From positions 1 through 9,299 of the forward strand of contig CAMNQO010000059.1 in the NCBI GenBank assembly GCA_946549475.1: a DNA stretch of 9,299 nt. The letters run 5' to 3'. Positions 1 to 6,031 of the stretch are shown piece after piece. Made by a program: the position numbers and the translations under genes. This stretch comes from an uncultured Bacteroidales bacterium. GTDB taxonomy: Bacteria; Bacteroidota; Bacteroidia; Bacteroidales; UBA932. Under the pieces are notes generated by a model. The model was given only the letters and a program-made list of their open reading frames with translations. It was not told where the DNA came from and ran no database searches. Each line of letters opens with the position of its first letter. The stretch's first letter is position 1.

Positions 1-515
1 AACGGCTCGAGACCCGCATGGCCGTGGAGAACGGGGCGGATGAAATCGACATCGCGCTGGCCCTGAATGCTTTTCTGGCAGGGGATTGCGAGAGCGCGGC
101 CGCTGAAATCCGCGAACAAAAGGCGCTTGTCGGCAGCCGTACCCTCAAAGTCATCCTCGAGACAGGCGAACTGACCGCTTCCGGACAGATTTATGACGCT
201 TCCATGCTCGCGATGGAAGCCGGTGCCGATTTTATCAAGACTTCCACTGGGAAAACGGCCGTCGGAGCCACCCCGCAGGCCGCCGGGGAGATGTGCCGCG
301 CCATTCGTGACTACGCCCGCAAGAGCGGCCGCAAAGTGGGATTCAAGGCCGCCGGCGGTATCTCCACCGTGGAGCAGGCGCTGACTTATGTGGAAATCGT
401 CCGGCGGGAACTGGGCGAAGAGTGGCTCAATCCCTCTCTGATGCGCCTGGGCGTAAGCCGGCTGGGCAATCACTTGCTTTCAGCGCTCCGGGGAGAAACC
501 GTTTCTTATTTTTAA
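1..515 (+). CDS. deoC: Deoxyribose-phosphate aldolase, 3' part (start lies before the window)
   Basis: Class I aldolase that cleaves 2-deoxyribose 5-phosphate to glyceraldehyde 3-phosphate and acetaldehyde in cytoplasmic deoxynucleoside catabolism. The reading frame is open from base 3, and about 170 residues are visible before TAA at 513-515. The family is about 220-260 residues or longer, so the N-terminal part is missing; the ATG at 18 is internal because the frame upstream already reads RLETR, part of the conserved region. Visible active-site elements are GADEIDI (the Asp of the DEVDVV block of E. coli DeoC), FIKTSTGK with the Schiff-base lysine (codon 237-239), and VGFKAAGG with the second lysine (codon 345-347). 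The protein ends in VSYF, resembling the C-terminal Tyr tail of E. coli DeoC. The next gene starts 94 nt downstream with its own promoter-like box, so deoC is probably the end of its own unit. Confidence 0.95.
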   Translation, partial: RLETRMAVENGADEIDIALALNAFLAGDCESAAAEIREQKALVGSRTLKVILETGELTASGQIYDASMLAMEAGADFIKTSTGKTAVGATPQAAGEMCRAIRDYARKSGRKVGFKAAGGISTVEQALTYVEIVRRELGEEWLNPSLMRLGVSRLGNHLLSALRGETVSYF

Positions 516-562
516 TGGGCAATTTGTTGGGGCGGGCGCGTTCATAATTCAATATTTTTCCC

Positions 563-570
563 TAAATTTG
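563..570 (+). promoter_or_regulatory. Bacteroidota -7 box upstream of serC
   Basis: TAAATTTG matches the Bacteroidota TAnnTTTG -7 consensus exactly. Transcription would begin a few bases downstream, giving a leader of roughly 30 nt before the ATG at 610. I see no TTG or TTTG -33 element at the usual 19-21 nt distance; the nearest (523-528) is too far upstream. The alternative TTG start at 568 lies inside this box, so it cannot be the translation start if the promoter is real. Confidence 0.6.
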
Positions 571-609
571 CCCGCTCTTTCAAAAGGAGAAAAAAGTAAT
601 AACGATAAA

Positions 610-1683
610 ATGAAAAAGGTACACATCTTTAACGCCGGTCCTTGCGTGCTCCCTGAGCCGGCCATCGAGGCGGCTATCGAAGCCTTGAAAGATTTCAATG
701 GAACCGGCATGTCGGTCATCGAGATTTCCCATCGCGACAAAGCCTGGGAGGCCGTCATGAACGAGTGTCGCGGTCTCTGGAGAGAGATTCTCGGCATCCC
801 CGAGGACTACGAAGTGCTGTTCCTCGCCGGCGGTGCCTCCATGGGCTTCCTCAATGTGGCTATGAACTTCCTCGAGAAGAAAGCCGCCTATCTGGAGACC
901 GGTGCGTGGGCCAAGAAGGCTTACAAAGAAGCCCGGGGTCTGGGCGAGGCGGTCATCGTGGCCTCTTCCGCCGACAAGAATTTCAGTTACATTCCCAAGG
1001 GTTATACGATTCCGACAGATGTGGACTATTTCCATATCACGACCAACAACACCATCTACGGAACGGAAATCCGTTACGATATGGACAGCCCCGTTCCCCT
1101 CATCGCCGACATGTCTTCCGACATCATGAGCCGTCCGGTGGATGTGACCAAGTATGCGATGATTTACGGCGGCGCCCAGAAGAATGTGGGCCCTGCCGGT
1201 GTCACTTTCTACATTGTCAAGAAGGATCTGCTCGGCAAGGTGAGCCGTTATATCCCTACGATGCTTGACCTCCGGACCCACATCAAAGGCGAGTCCATGT
1301 TCAATACGCCGCCCGTATTCAGCATTTTCGTGATGAACGAGACCCTCAAATGGATCAAGTCGATGGGCGGACTCAAGGTCATGCAGAAGCGCAACGAAGA
1401 CAAAGCGGCCCTGCTGTATGACGAGATTGACCGCAACCCGCTCTTCGTCGGTACTGCCGCCAAGGAAGACCGTTCCATCATGAATGTCTGCTTCGTGATG
1501 GCTCCCGGCTACGAGGCGCTGCAGGACGAGTTCATGGCTTTTGCCAAGGCCCATAAGATGGTCGGCATCAAGGGACACCGTTCGGTGGGAGGCTTCCGTG
1601 CCTCGCTCTACAATGCCTGCCCGGTCGAAAGCGTACAGGCCCTGGTCGACTGCATGCAAGAATTTGAAAAGTTACACAAATAA
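610..1683 (+). CDS. serC: Phosphoserine aminotransferase
   Basis: Cytoplasmic PLP enzyme that converts 3-phosphohydroxypyruvate and glutamate to O-phosphoserine and 2-oxoglutarate, the second step of serine synthesis. The 357-residue protein is near the usual family length of about 360. It begins MKKVHIFNAGPCVLPE, the conserved N-terminus, and contains GMSVIEISHRD, LFLAGGAS (phosphate-binding loop) and GGAQKNVGPAG, where Lys191 is the PLP Schiff-base lysine. KGHRSVGGFRASLYNA near the C-terminus is the conserved substrate-binding Arg region. I chose ATG 610 because the homology starts there; an in-frame TTG at 568 only adds residues translated from the promoter. A purine-rich AAGGAG lies at 584-589, about 20 nt upstream, too far for a normal ribosome site. 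serA follows after 34 nt and supplies the previous pathway step, so the two are a functional pair, with a terminator-like hairpin between them. Confidence 0.97.
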   Translation: MKKVHIFNAGPCVLPEPAIEAAIEALKDFNGTGMSVIEISHRDKAWEAVMNECRGLWREILGIPEDYEVLFLAGGASMGFLNVAMNFLEKKAAYLETGAWAKKAYKEARGLGEAVIVASSADKNFSYIPKGYTIPTDVDYFHITTNNTIYGTEIRYDMDSPVPLIADMSSDIMSRPVDVTKYAMIYGGAQKNVGPAGVTFYIVKKDLLGKVSRYIPTMLDLRTHIKGESMFNTPPVFSIFVMNETLKWIKSMGGLKVMQKRNEDKAALLYDEIDRNPLFVGTAAKEDRSIMNVCFVMAPGYEALQDEFMAFAKAHKMVGIKGHRSVGGFRASLYNACPVESVQALVDCMQEFEKLHK

Positions 1684-1691
1684 ATAATATC

Positions 1692-1712
1692 AGGGGCGTA
1701 GAGCCCCTTTTT
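1692..1712 (+). terminator. Intrinsic terminator-like hairpin between serC and serA
   Basis: AGGGGC (1692-1697) pairs perfectly with GCCCCT (1703-1708) around a 5-nt GTAGA loop, and the 3' arm runs into five T residues (1708-1712). The structure lies 8 nt after the serC stop and ends 5 nt before the serA ATG. It may end a serC-only transcript or act as a partial terminator that lowers serA expression. The short G+C stem and U-tract are seen directly; its function is inferred. Confidence 0.6.
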
Positions 1713-1717
1713 GCTTT

Positions 1718-2638
1718 ATGAAAGTACTCGTAGCAACCCAAAAACCCTTCGCTGCGGCAGCCGTGGCCGGAATCCGGAAAATCGTTGAAGAAGCGGGACA
1801 TACCCTCGCCTTGTTGGAGAAATATACCGATCAGCGTGAACTCGAAGCCGCTGTGGCCGATGCGGACGCCCTTATCGTCCGTTCCGACAAAGTGACCGCC
1901 CAGGTCGTCGCGGCCGCAAAGCAACTTAAAATCGTCGTCCGGGCCGGTGCCGGTTACGACAACCTCGACCTGGAAGCCTGCACCGCCGCCAAAGTGGTTG
2001 CGATGAATACGCCGGGACAGAACGCCAACGCTGTCGCCGAACTGGCGGTTGCGATGATGATTTACATGTCCCGCAACCAGTTCACGCCGGGTACGGGCTG
2101 CGAAGTCCAAGGCAAGAAAGTCGGTATTCAGGCCTATGGCAATGTCGGCCGTCTGGTCGCGCAGAAAGCCAAGGCGCTCGGTATGGAGGTAATGGCCTTC
2201 GATCCTTTCGTTCCCGCCGAGAAGATGGTTGCCGAGGGCGTGACGCCTGCCGCCACCCTCGAGGAGATGTACAAGGCCTGCAACTTTGTTTCTCTGCATA
2301 TTCCCGCCATCCCCGCCACCATCGGCAGCATCGGTGCGGACTTGCTGAAATTGATGCCCAAAGGCGGCTGTCTGGTGAATACGGCCCGCAAAGAGGTCAT
2401 CAACGAGCCCCAGTTGGCCGCCGTCCTTGCCGAAAGGGAAGACCTCAAGTACATTACCGATGTGGCCGCTTCCAACCAGGCCGAACTGGACGAGAAGTTC
2501 GGCAAGCGTGTCTTTGCCACCCCCAAGAAAATGGGAGCCGAGACCGCCGAGGCCAATGTCAACGCCGGCCTGGCCGCAGCCAGCCAGATTTGCGACTTTT
2601 TTGCGACCGGCTGCACCAGGTTCCAGTTGAACAAATAA
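1718..2638 (+). CDS. serA: D-3-phosphoglycerate dehydrogenase, short form without ACT domain
   Basis: NAD-dependent oxidation of 3-phosphoglycerate to 3-phosphohydroxypyruvate, the first step of serine synthesis, whose product is used by the adjacent serC. The 306-residue protein has the D-2-hydroxyacid dehydrogenase layout: N-terminal catalytic part to about residue 98, nucleotide-binding domain about 99-280, and a closing catalytic helix. There is no C-terminal ACT or serine-sensing domain. RAGAGYDNLD (substrate loop) and NTARKEVI with catalytic-type Arg224 are present. Two features are odd. The dinucleotide loop reads AYGNVG (139-144), so the first Gly of GxGxxG is Ala. The usual His/Glu pair (TPHxG and DVFxxEP in E. 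coli SerA) is replaced by Lys270 (TPKKMG) and Asn253 (DVAASNQ). I recall this pattern from Bacteroides enzymes, so I read it as a family variant, not decay. Start ATG 1718 fits the conserved N-terminus; no Shine-Dalgarno is visible. Confidence 0.88.
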   Translation: MKVLVATQKPFAAAAVAGIRKIVEEAGHTLALLEKYTDQRELEAAVADADALIVRSDKVTAQVVAAAKQLKIVVRAGAGYDNLDLEACTAAKVVAMNTPGQNANAVAELAVAMMIYMSRNQFTPGTGCEVQGKKVGIQAYGNVGRLVAQKAKALGMEVMAFDPFVPAEKMVAEGVTPAATLEEMYKACNFVSLHIPAIPATIGSIGADLLKLMPKGGCLVNTARKEVINEPQLAAVLAEREDLKYITDVAASNQAELDEKFGKRVFATPKKMGAETAEANVNAGLAAASQICDFFATGCTRFQLNK

Positions 2639-2642
2639 ATTC

Positions 2643-3650
2643 CTATAGCGATTCGTTGATCGGATCGTTTTCCACCCAATCTGCGACACGGATGGAAATG
2701 CCCTCCGTGAGTTTGGATTCGTCTTCATAAGGCTGTTCCAGGCCCGGGCGTGTGATGGTGTAGGAATCGACGATGTAGCAGTTGTTGGCTTTCAGGCCGG
2801 CAAGGGAGATGGGGTAGTAGCCTTTTCGGACGAAAGCCGCCCCGTCGTAAAATTTTCCCTCCAGCACCAGCCGGGTATGGCGGGGACACCAAACGGAGGA
2901 GTAATTGTCTGCCGGCGTGGCGTTTGGAAAAGTGTAGAAATAGTTTCCGAGCGTCTGCTCTGCTTCAATGATGAGCGGATCATCCTCATATAAATCGTAT
3001 AGGAGAGGGCTGCAATCGTAGAAGAAGCGGAGCGGATTGGACCATTCGCTGATGTTTCCGTCGAGATCGACGGCACTGACGGCATTGGCCAGGTAGATTC
3101 TTTCCAATTCCAGATGCGGGTTTGTGTAGTGTTCCGTCTCCTGCATTTTGATCCGCTTGATTGCGATTTTACAGACCATGCGGTTGACCGGAATGACCAG
3201 ATTGCCGTTGCCGGAGACCATCGTTACCACGCAGCCCTGCATGGGAAGGGCCTGCGCTCCGGCGTCCAGCAACGAGAAAGGATGCGTTTTGAGTTCCACC
3301 GTATCGCGGATGGCGGCCAGGGAGGGTGTGTTGACAAAGGCGTAGATTTTTTTCTCACCGTTGGTACATTCCAGAGAGACCTGCATGCCATTCTCATGCC
3401 CGTAGGCCTCCAGTTTGCCATCTGCTCCGAAGACCATTACCTGCAAGTCGCTGACTGTGTCATCTTCGTTCGTCGCTGTGATTCTGGTCCCGGGCGTTCC
3501 GGCCCGGACCGTCAGACGGGACAGTGGGCCGGTGATGGCGGACCGGTCTGCCGCAGGAACGCTTAAAGCGGAATCGAGGGGTGTTTTGTTGCAGCCGGCG
3601 GACAAAAGTCCCGCCAGGGCTGCCAGAAGGAAAATGTTTTTCTTTTTCAT
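2643..3650 (-). CDS. Fimbrillin-family lipoprotein (FimA/Mfa1-like fimbrial subunit)
   Basis: Probable structural subunit of a Bacteroidales type V pilus, exported as a lipoprotein and then polymerised at the cell surface. The 335-residue protein begins with a basic, hydrophobic signal ending in the lipobox LSAGC (Cys20). After a short linker come DLQVMVFGADGKLEAY (68-83), LPMQG (135-139) and the strongly fimbrillin-like NRMVCKIAIKRI (156-167). The C-terminal strand ISIRVADW lies near the end, where such proteins carry the donor-type strand. Candidate processing arginines precede the first domain: Arg36, Arg45, Arg49 and Arg56; Arg49-Ala50 resembles the site cleaved by Arg-gingipain in Porphyromonas Mfa1. 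The gene is convergent with serA (4 nt between stops, no terminator seen) and divergent from the zinc-motif lipoprotein gene, with which it shares a mirror-symmetric promoter region. Family assignment is from motifs; whether it forms the stalk or a tip is unknown. Confidence 0.82.
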   Translation of the reverse strand: MKKKNIFLLAALAGLLSAGCNKTPLDSALSVPAADRSAITGPLSRLTVRAGTPGTRITATNEDDTVSDLQVMVFGADGKLEAYGHENGMQVSLECTNGEKKIYAFVNTPSLAAIRDTVELKTHPFSLLDAGAQALPMQGCVVTMVSGNGNLVIPVNRMVCKIAIKRIKMQETEHYTNPHLELERIYLANAVSAVDLDGNISEWSNPLRFFYDCSPLLYDLYEDDPLIIEAEQTLGNYFYTFPNATPADNYSSVWCPRHTRLVLEGKFYDGAAFVRKGYYPISLAGLKANNCYIVDSYTITRPGLEQPYEDESKLTEGISIRVADWVENDPINESL

Positions 3651-3671
3651 AATGTATTTGTTTTATCGCCG

Positions 3672-3679
3672 CAAAGGAA
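3672..3679 (-). promoter_or_regulatory. -7 box of the fimbrillin promoter
   Basis: Read on the minus strand this is TTCCTTTG, one base from TAnnTTTG. It lies 21 nt from the fimbrillin ATG and exactly 11 nt from the left copy of the 23-bp repeat. The mirrored plus-strand promoter has the same box with a perfect TA and the same 11-nt spacing, which supports this weaker match. No TTG -33 element is apparent; the repeat occupies that slot. Confidence 0.6.
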
Positions 3680-3690
3680 GCGACAAAGAG

Positions 3691-3713
3691 CCGTTTCCCG
3701 AGGCTGTGAAACG
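3691..3713 (-). repeat. Left copy of 23-bp inverted repeat (candidate operator or activator site)
   Basis: The exact reverse complement of 3854-3876, with no mismatch over 23 bp. Each copy is itself a dyad, CGTTTC-N10-GAAACG; on this side the arms extend to 7 bp (CCGTTTC at 3691-3697, GAAACGG at 3708-3714). It overlaps the region where a -33 element would sit for the fimbrillin promoter. The dyad structure and position suggest a dimeric DNA-binding protein, probably an activator or alternative promoter-recognition element. Confidence 0.8.
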
Positions 3714-3773
3714 GATAAATTTTTTTCCGCCGTTTCGTGTGCGTGCCGGGCGGTTCCGGAGACGGACTGTTGA

Positions 3774-3792
3774 TTTTTTGTATTACAAAAAA
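3774..3792. repeat. Perfect AT-rich palindrome at the centre of the divergent promoter region
   Basis: Nine-base arms TTTTTTGTA (3774-3782) and TACAAAAAA (3784-3792) surround one central T. The centre (3783) coincides with the midpoint of the two 23-bp repeats (3783.5), of the two -7 boxes (3783.5) and of the two start codons (3784). It may be the junction of an inverted duplication, a flexible or cruciform-prone spacer, or the binding site of an architectural protein. Confidence 0.7.
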
Positions 3793-3853
3793 AAGTTTTT
3801 CCTATCTGAAAAACGGCTTCTGGCGCTTATGGAAGGCCGATTGTGAAATTAAG

Positions 3854-3876
3854 CGTTTCACAGCCTCGGGAAACGG
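3854..3876 (+). repeat. Right copy of 23-bp inverted repeat (candidate operator or activator site)
   Basis: The exact reverse complement of 3691-3713. The dyad CGTTTC (3854-3859), N10, GAAACG (3870-3875) ends 11 nt before the plus-strand -7 box, the same distance as on the other side. It replaces the missing -33 element of the metallopeptidase-like gene's promoter. Between the two copies are 140 bp of mostly non-identical sequence. Confidence 0.8.
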
Positions 3877-3887
3877 ATAGGCTCTTT

Positions 3888-3895
3888 TACCTTTG
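3888..3895 (+). promoter_or_regulatory. -7 box of the zinc-motif lipoprotein / fimbrial assembly operon
   Basis: TACCTTTG matches TAnnTTTG exactly and lies 22 nt from the ATG at 3918, so the leader would be only about 15-20 nt. No TTG lies 19-21 nt upstream; the 23-bp repeat covers that position. The same octamer occurs in the tRNA-Leu promoter at 6877-6884, there with a proper -33 TTG, which suggests that the fimbrial promoter depends on an activator. Confidence 0.75.
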
Positions 3896-3917
3896 CCCCG
3901 ACAAAAAATGAAAAGCC

Positions 3918-5492
3918 ATGAAAACGAAATGCATCCTCTTTCTGGCCCTGGGCCTGTCGCTGCTTTCCTGCAGCAAAAACGGCTTCGACCCCGCAGCCGC
4001 AAATTCCCAAACCCTTCCGCACGGAATGATTGTCCTGGGCGACAAACTCGACAATCCCTACACCGTGGAGAACATCCGTGCCGCCTACACCCATGTATAT
4101 CCCACGCGGGCGTCTTCCGATATCCAGACGACCAACCTCTATGTCCGCTTCCTGCCGAAGTCGGATGACGATTTCGACCTGCTGGAAGCGTGCGGTGTCA
4201 AGATGCTGGACCACCCCATGGATTATGAAATCTTGCAGGACGGGGATTATTACCATGATCCGGGTCTCGGTGAGGAGGAAATAACCTGGCACTATGCCGT
4301 CGTGGACAAGGATTTTGAATTTCCGGACGGAATTTACTACGAAGTCATCGAACACTGTTTCCTGTCCGAAAACCAAAGTTATACCCGTGCGACAGCCGAT
4401 GTTGACTGGGATGCGGTGGAAAAGGAGGCCTACCGCCTGACCGGCAACGAGGACCGCTATGCGGGCGCTTCTGCCAAAGGGGGCTCCGTCCAGCCTTCCG
4501 GCCGCATCACCATCAGCGACCCGCATTACCTGGGCGGCAAACCCGTCGGTTTGTCCGGTGTGCAGATTATGACCAATGTCTTTGTCAAATTCTCCACGAC
4601 CTATACGGATCGCGACGGGTATTATATCATTCCGAAGAAATACAGCGGCAATCCTTATTACCGGGTGGTGTTCAAAAACAGCAAAGGCTTTGCCATCGGT
4701 TTCAACTGGGTGTTGGTGCCGGCTTCCGTATCGACGCTGGGCCGCAACGGTCCGGAAGGCATCAATTATCAGATTGGCCCGGAATCCGATTATGAACTCT
4801 TTACCCGGGGCATAACCAACAATGCCGCCTACGATTATTTCGAGCGCAGTTCCTCGGGTGAAATGGGAGTGAATCCCCCGCCGTCCAACCTGCGTTTCTG
4901 GATGTTCAAAGGCTTTGAGACCAGTTCGGCGGTGATGTTGCAGCAGGGTGCGCTGTATGATGCCAACCTCTTTACAAAGATTTTGGGAGAATATGTCTTC
5001 TTGCTCAAATTGTTCTCGCCGGACATCACCATCGGCACCAAGAATTACGGACAGGCCTATCGCATCTATTCGAGCGTCGTCCATGAGATGGCGCATGCCA
5101 GCCATTTCACCAAGGTCGGTACGCCGTACTGGACACCTTATATATTGGATATACTGGAAGCCTATGTCAGCAGCGGTTTCAGCAGCGCGTACGGCAACGG
5201 GACGGAGAGCAATGCCGGCTACTGCGAAGTGGGCGAGATGTGGGCCTATTATCTGGAGTCCAAACTTTTCGAGCAGCGCTATCACTTCCATTGGGCGCCG
5301 TTCGGCAGCGGGTACTGGTTCCAGCCCCAGATATTGACCGCCCTCGAAGAGCGGGGCTTGAGTACGGCAGAGATATTTGCCTCTCTCAAACCCGAAATCA
5401 ACACCGTGGAAAAACTGCGGCAGAGCCTGATTGCGACAGCCCCCGACCGGCGCAACCTCATCAACCAGATTTTCGACCGATATGGGAAATAA
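3918..5492 (+). CDS. Lipoprotein with HExxH putative zinc-metallopeptidase domain, in a fimbrial locus
   Basis: A 524-residue envelope protein of unknown function that I do not recognise as a named family. Residues 1-18 are a lipoprotein signal ending in LLSC (Cys18). An N-terminal region (about 30-190) has no motif I can assign. Residues about 195-260 resemble a carboxypeptidase regulatory-like beta-sandwich, with GLSGVQI, then TYTDRDGYYIIP and YYRVVFKN. A C-terminal domain carries VVHEMAHASHF with His389-Glu390-x-x-His393, the zinc-binding and catalytic signature of zincin proteases. CEVGEMWAYYLE (436-447) downstream could supply the third ligand as in gluzincins, Glu440 or Glu437. I chose ATG 3918 over ATG 3908, which is in another frame. 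The gene shares the mirrored promoter region with the fimbrillin and overlaps the DUF3575 gene by 11 nt, so it belongs to the fimbrial system. A fimbrillin-maturation or surface-remodelling protease is plausible but inferred; activity is unproven. Confidence 0.8.
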   Translation: MKTKCILFLALGLSLLSCSKNGFDPAAANSQTLPHGMIVLGDKLDNPYTVENIRAAYTHVYPTRASSDIQTTNLYVRFLPKSDDDFDLLEACGVKMLDHPMDYEILQDGDYYHDPGLGEEEITWHYAVVDKDFEFPDGIYYEVIEHCFLSENQSYTRATADVDWDAVEKEAYRLTGNEDRYAGASAKGGSVQPSGRITISDPHYLGGKPVGLSGVQIMTNVFVKFSTTYTDRDGYYIIPKKYSGNPYYRVVFKNSKGFAIGFNWVLVPASVSTLGRNGPEGINYQIGPESDYELFTRGITNNAAYDYFERSSSGEMGVNPPPSNLRFWMFKGFETSSAVMLQQGALYDANLFTKILGEYVFLLKLFSPDITIGTKNYGQAYRIYSSVVHEMAHASHFTKVGTPYWTPYILDILEAYVSSGFSSAYGNGTESNAGYCEVGEMWAYYLESKLFEQRYHFHWAPFGSGYWFQPQILTALEERGLSTAEIFASLKPEINTVEKLRQSLIATAPDRRNLINQIFDRYGK

Positions 5493-6030
5493 ATGGTTTG
5501 TCGCAGCACTTTTGCTGTTGCTGGCGGTCGTTTCCGCCCGGGCCCAACGCTTTTCCGTAGCCACCAATCTGGCGGATTATGCCAACTTCTGCACGCTCAA
5601 TCTGGATGTCTCCTATGCTTTGTCCCGTCATTGGAGCCTGACGGCCGGAGCGAAGTACAACCCCTTTTCCTATCGCTCGGGCGAATTGATCAACAAGCAG
5701 CGTACATTCTCTCTGGGAGCCCGGTGGTGGCCGTGGCATATCTATTCGGGATTCTGGGTCGCATCCAAGGCGCAGTATATGGAGTACAGCCACGGCGGCA
5801 TCCGCTCTCCGCAGACCCGGGAGGGCGATGCCTACGGGCTGGGCCTTGCGGGGGGCTATTCCTATATGTTGGGCCCGCATCTGAATGTGGAGGCGGGACT
5901 GGGGCTCTGGGGCGGCTGGCGCAAGTACACGGTCTATGCCTGTCCCCGCTGCGGAACGACGCACGGGCGGGGAGAACAGGCTTTCATCATGCCCAACGAC
6001 ATCGTAATCTCAGTCGCTTATGTTTTCTGA
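5482..6030 (+). CDS. DUF3575 family outer-envelope protein of fimbrial operon
   Basis: A 182-residue secreted protein of the type often encoded beside Bacteroidales fimbrial genes; its molecular role is unknown to me. Residues 1-21 form a signal peptide ending ...VSARA before QRF, without a lipobox. The mature part is rich in alternating aromatic and polar beta-strand patterns (SVATNLADYANFCTLNLDVSYAL, in pieces) and ends in the aromatic strand ISVAYVF, suggesting a small outer-membrane barrel-like protein. Near the end is YACPRCGTT, a CxxC knuckle that could bind metal or form a disulfide. ATG 5482 gives a complete signal peptide and overlaps the previous gene's stop by 11 nt, which implies translational coupling; an upstream in-frame ATG at 5431 would put a non-signal extension in front. 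The anchor gene follows immediately. Confidence 0.78.
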   Translation: MGNKWFVAALLLLLAVVSARAQRFSVATNLADYANFCTLNLDVSYALSRHWSLTAGAKYNPFSYRSGELINKQRTFSLGARWWPWHIYSGFWVASKAQYMEYSHGGIRSPQTREGDAYGLGLAGGYSYMLGPHLNVEAGLGLWGGWRKYTVYACPRCGTTHGRGEQAFIMPNDIVISVAYVF

Positions 6031-6031
6031 A

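Noticed and set aside
568..609. TTG start giving SerC 14 extra residues
   Set aside because: The codon lies inside the TAAATTTG promoter box, and family N-termini begin at MKK...FNAGP.
580..1659. 359-codon antisense open frame opposite serC
   Set aside because: A shadow of the serC codon pattern; its predicted product is low-quality His/Gly-rich sequence.
1568..2728. 386-codon antisense open frame opposite serA
   Set aside because: It crosses the serA-fimbrillin junction and covers the ends of three real genes; no motif supports it.
3714..3853. A promoter inside the segment bounded by the 23-bp repeats
   Set aside because: I found no TAnnTTTG match on either strand within the segment, so a classic invertible-promoter design is not supported.
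3908..3920. ATG 10 nt upstream of the zinc-motif lipoprotein start
   Set aside because: It is in another frame and gives a product without a lipoprotein signal; ATG 3918 gives a complete signal and lipobox.
3858..5567. 569-codon antisense open frame opposite the zinc-motif lipoprotein gene
   Set aside because: Composition is that of a codon-bias mirror (rich in His, Arg, Gly), with no recognisable domain, signal or upstream ribosome site, whereas the sense frame has a lipoprotein signal and an HExxH motif.
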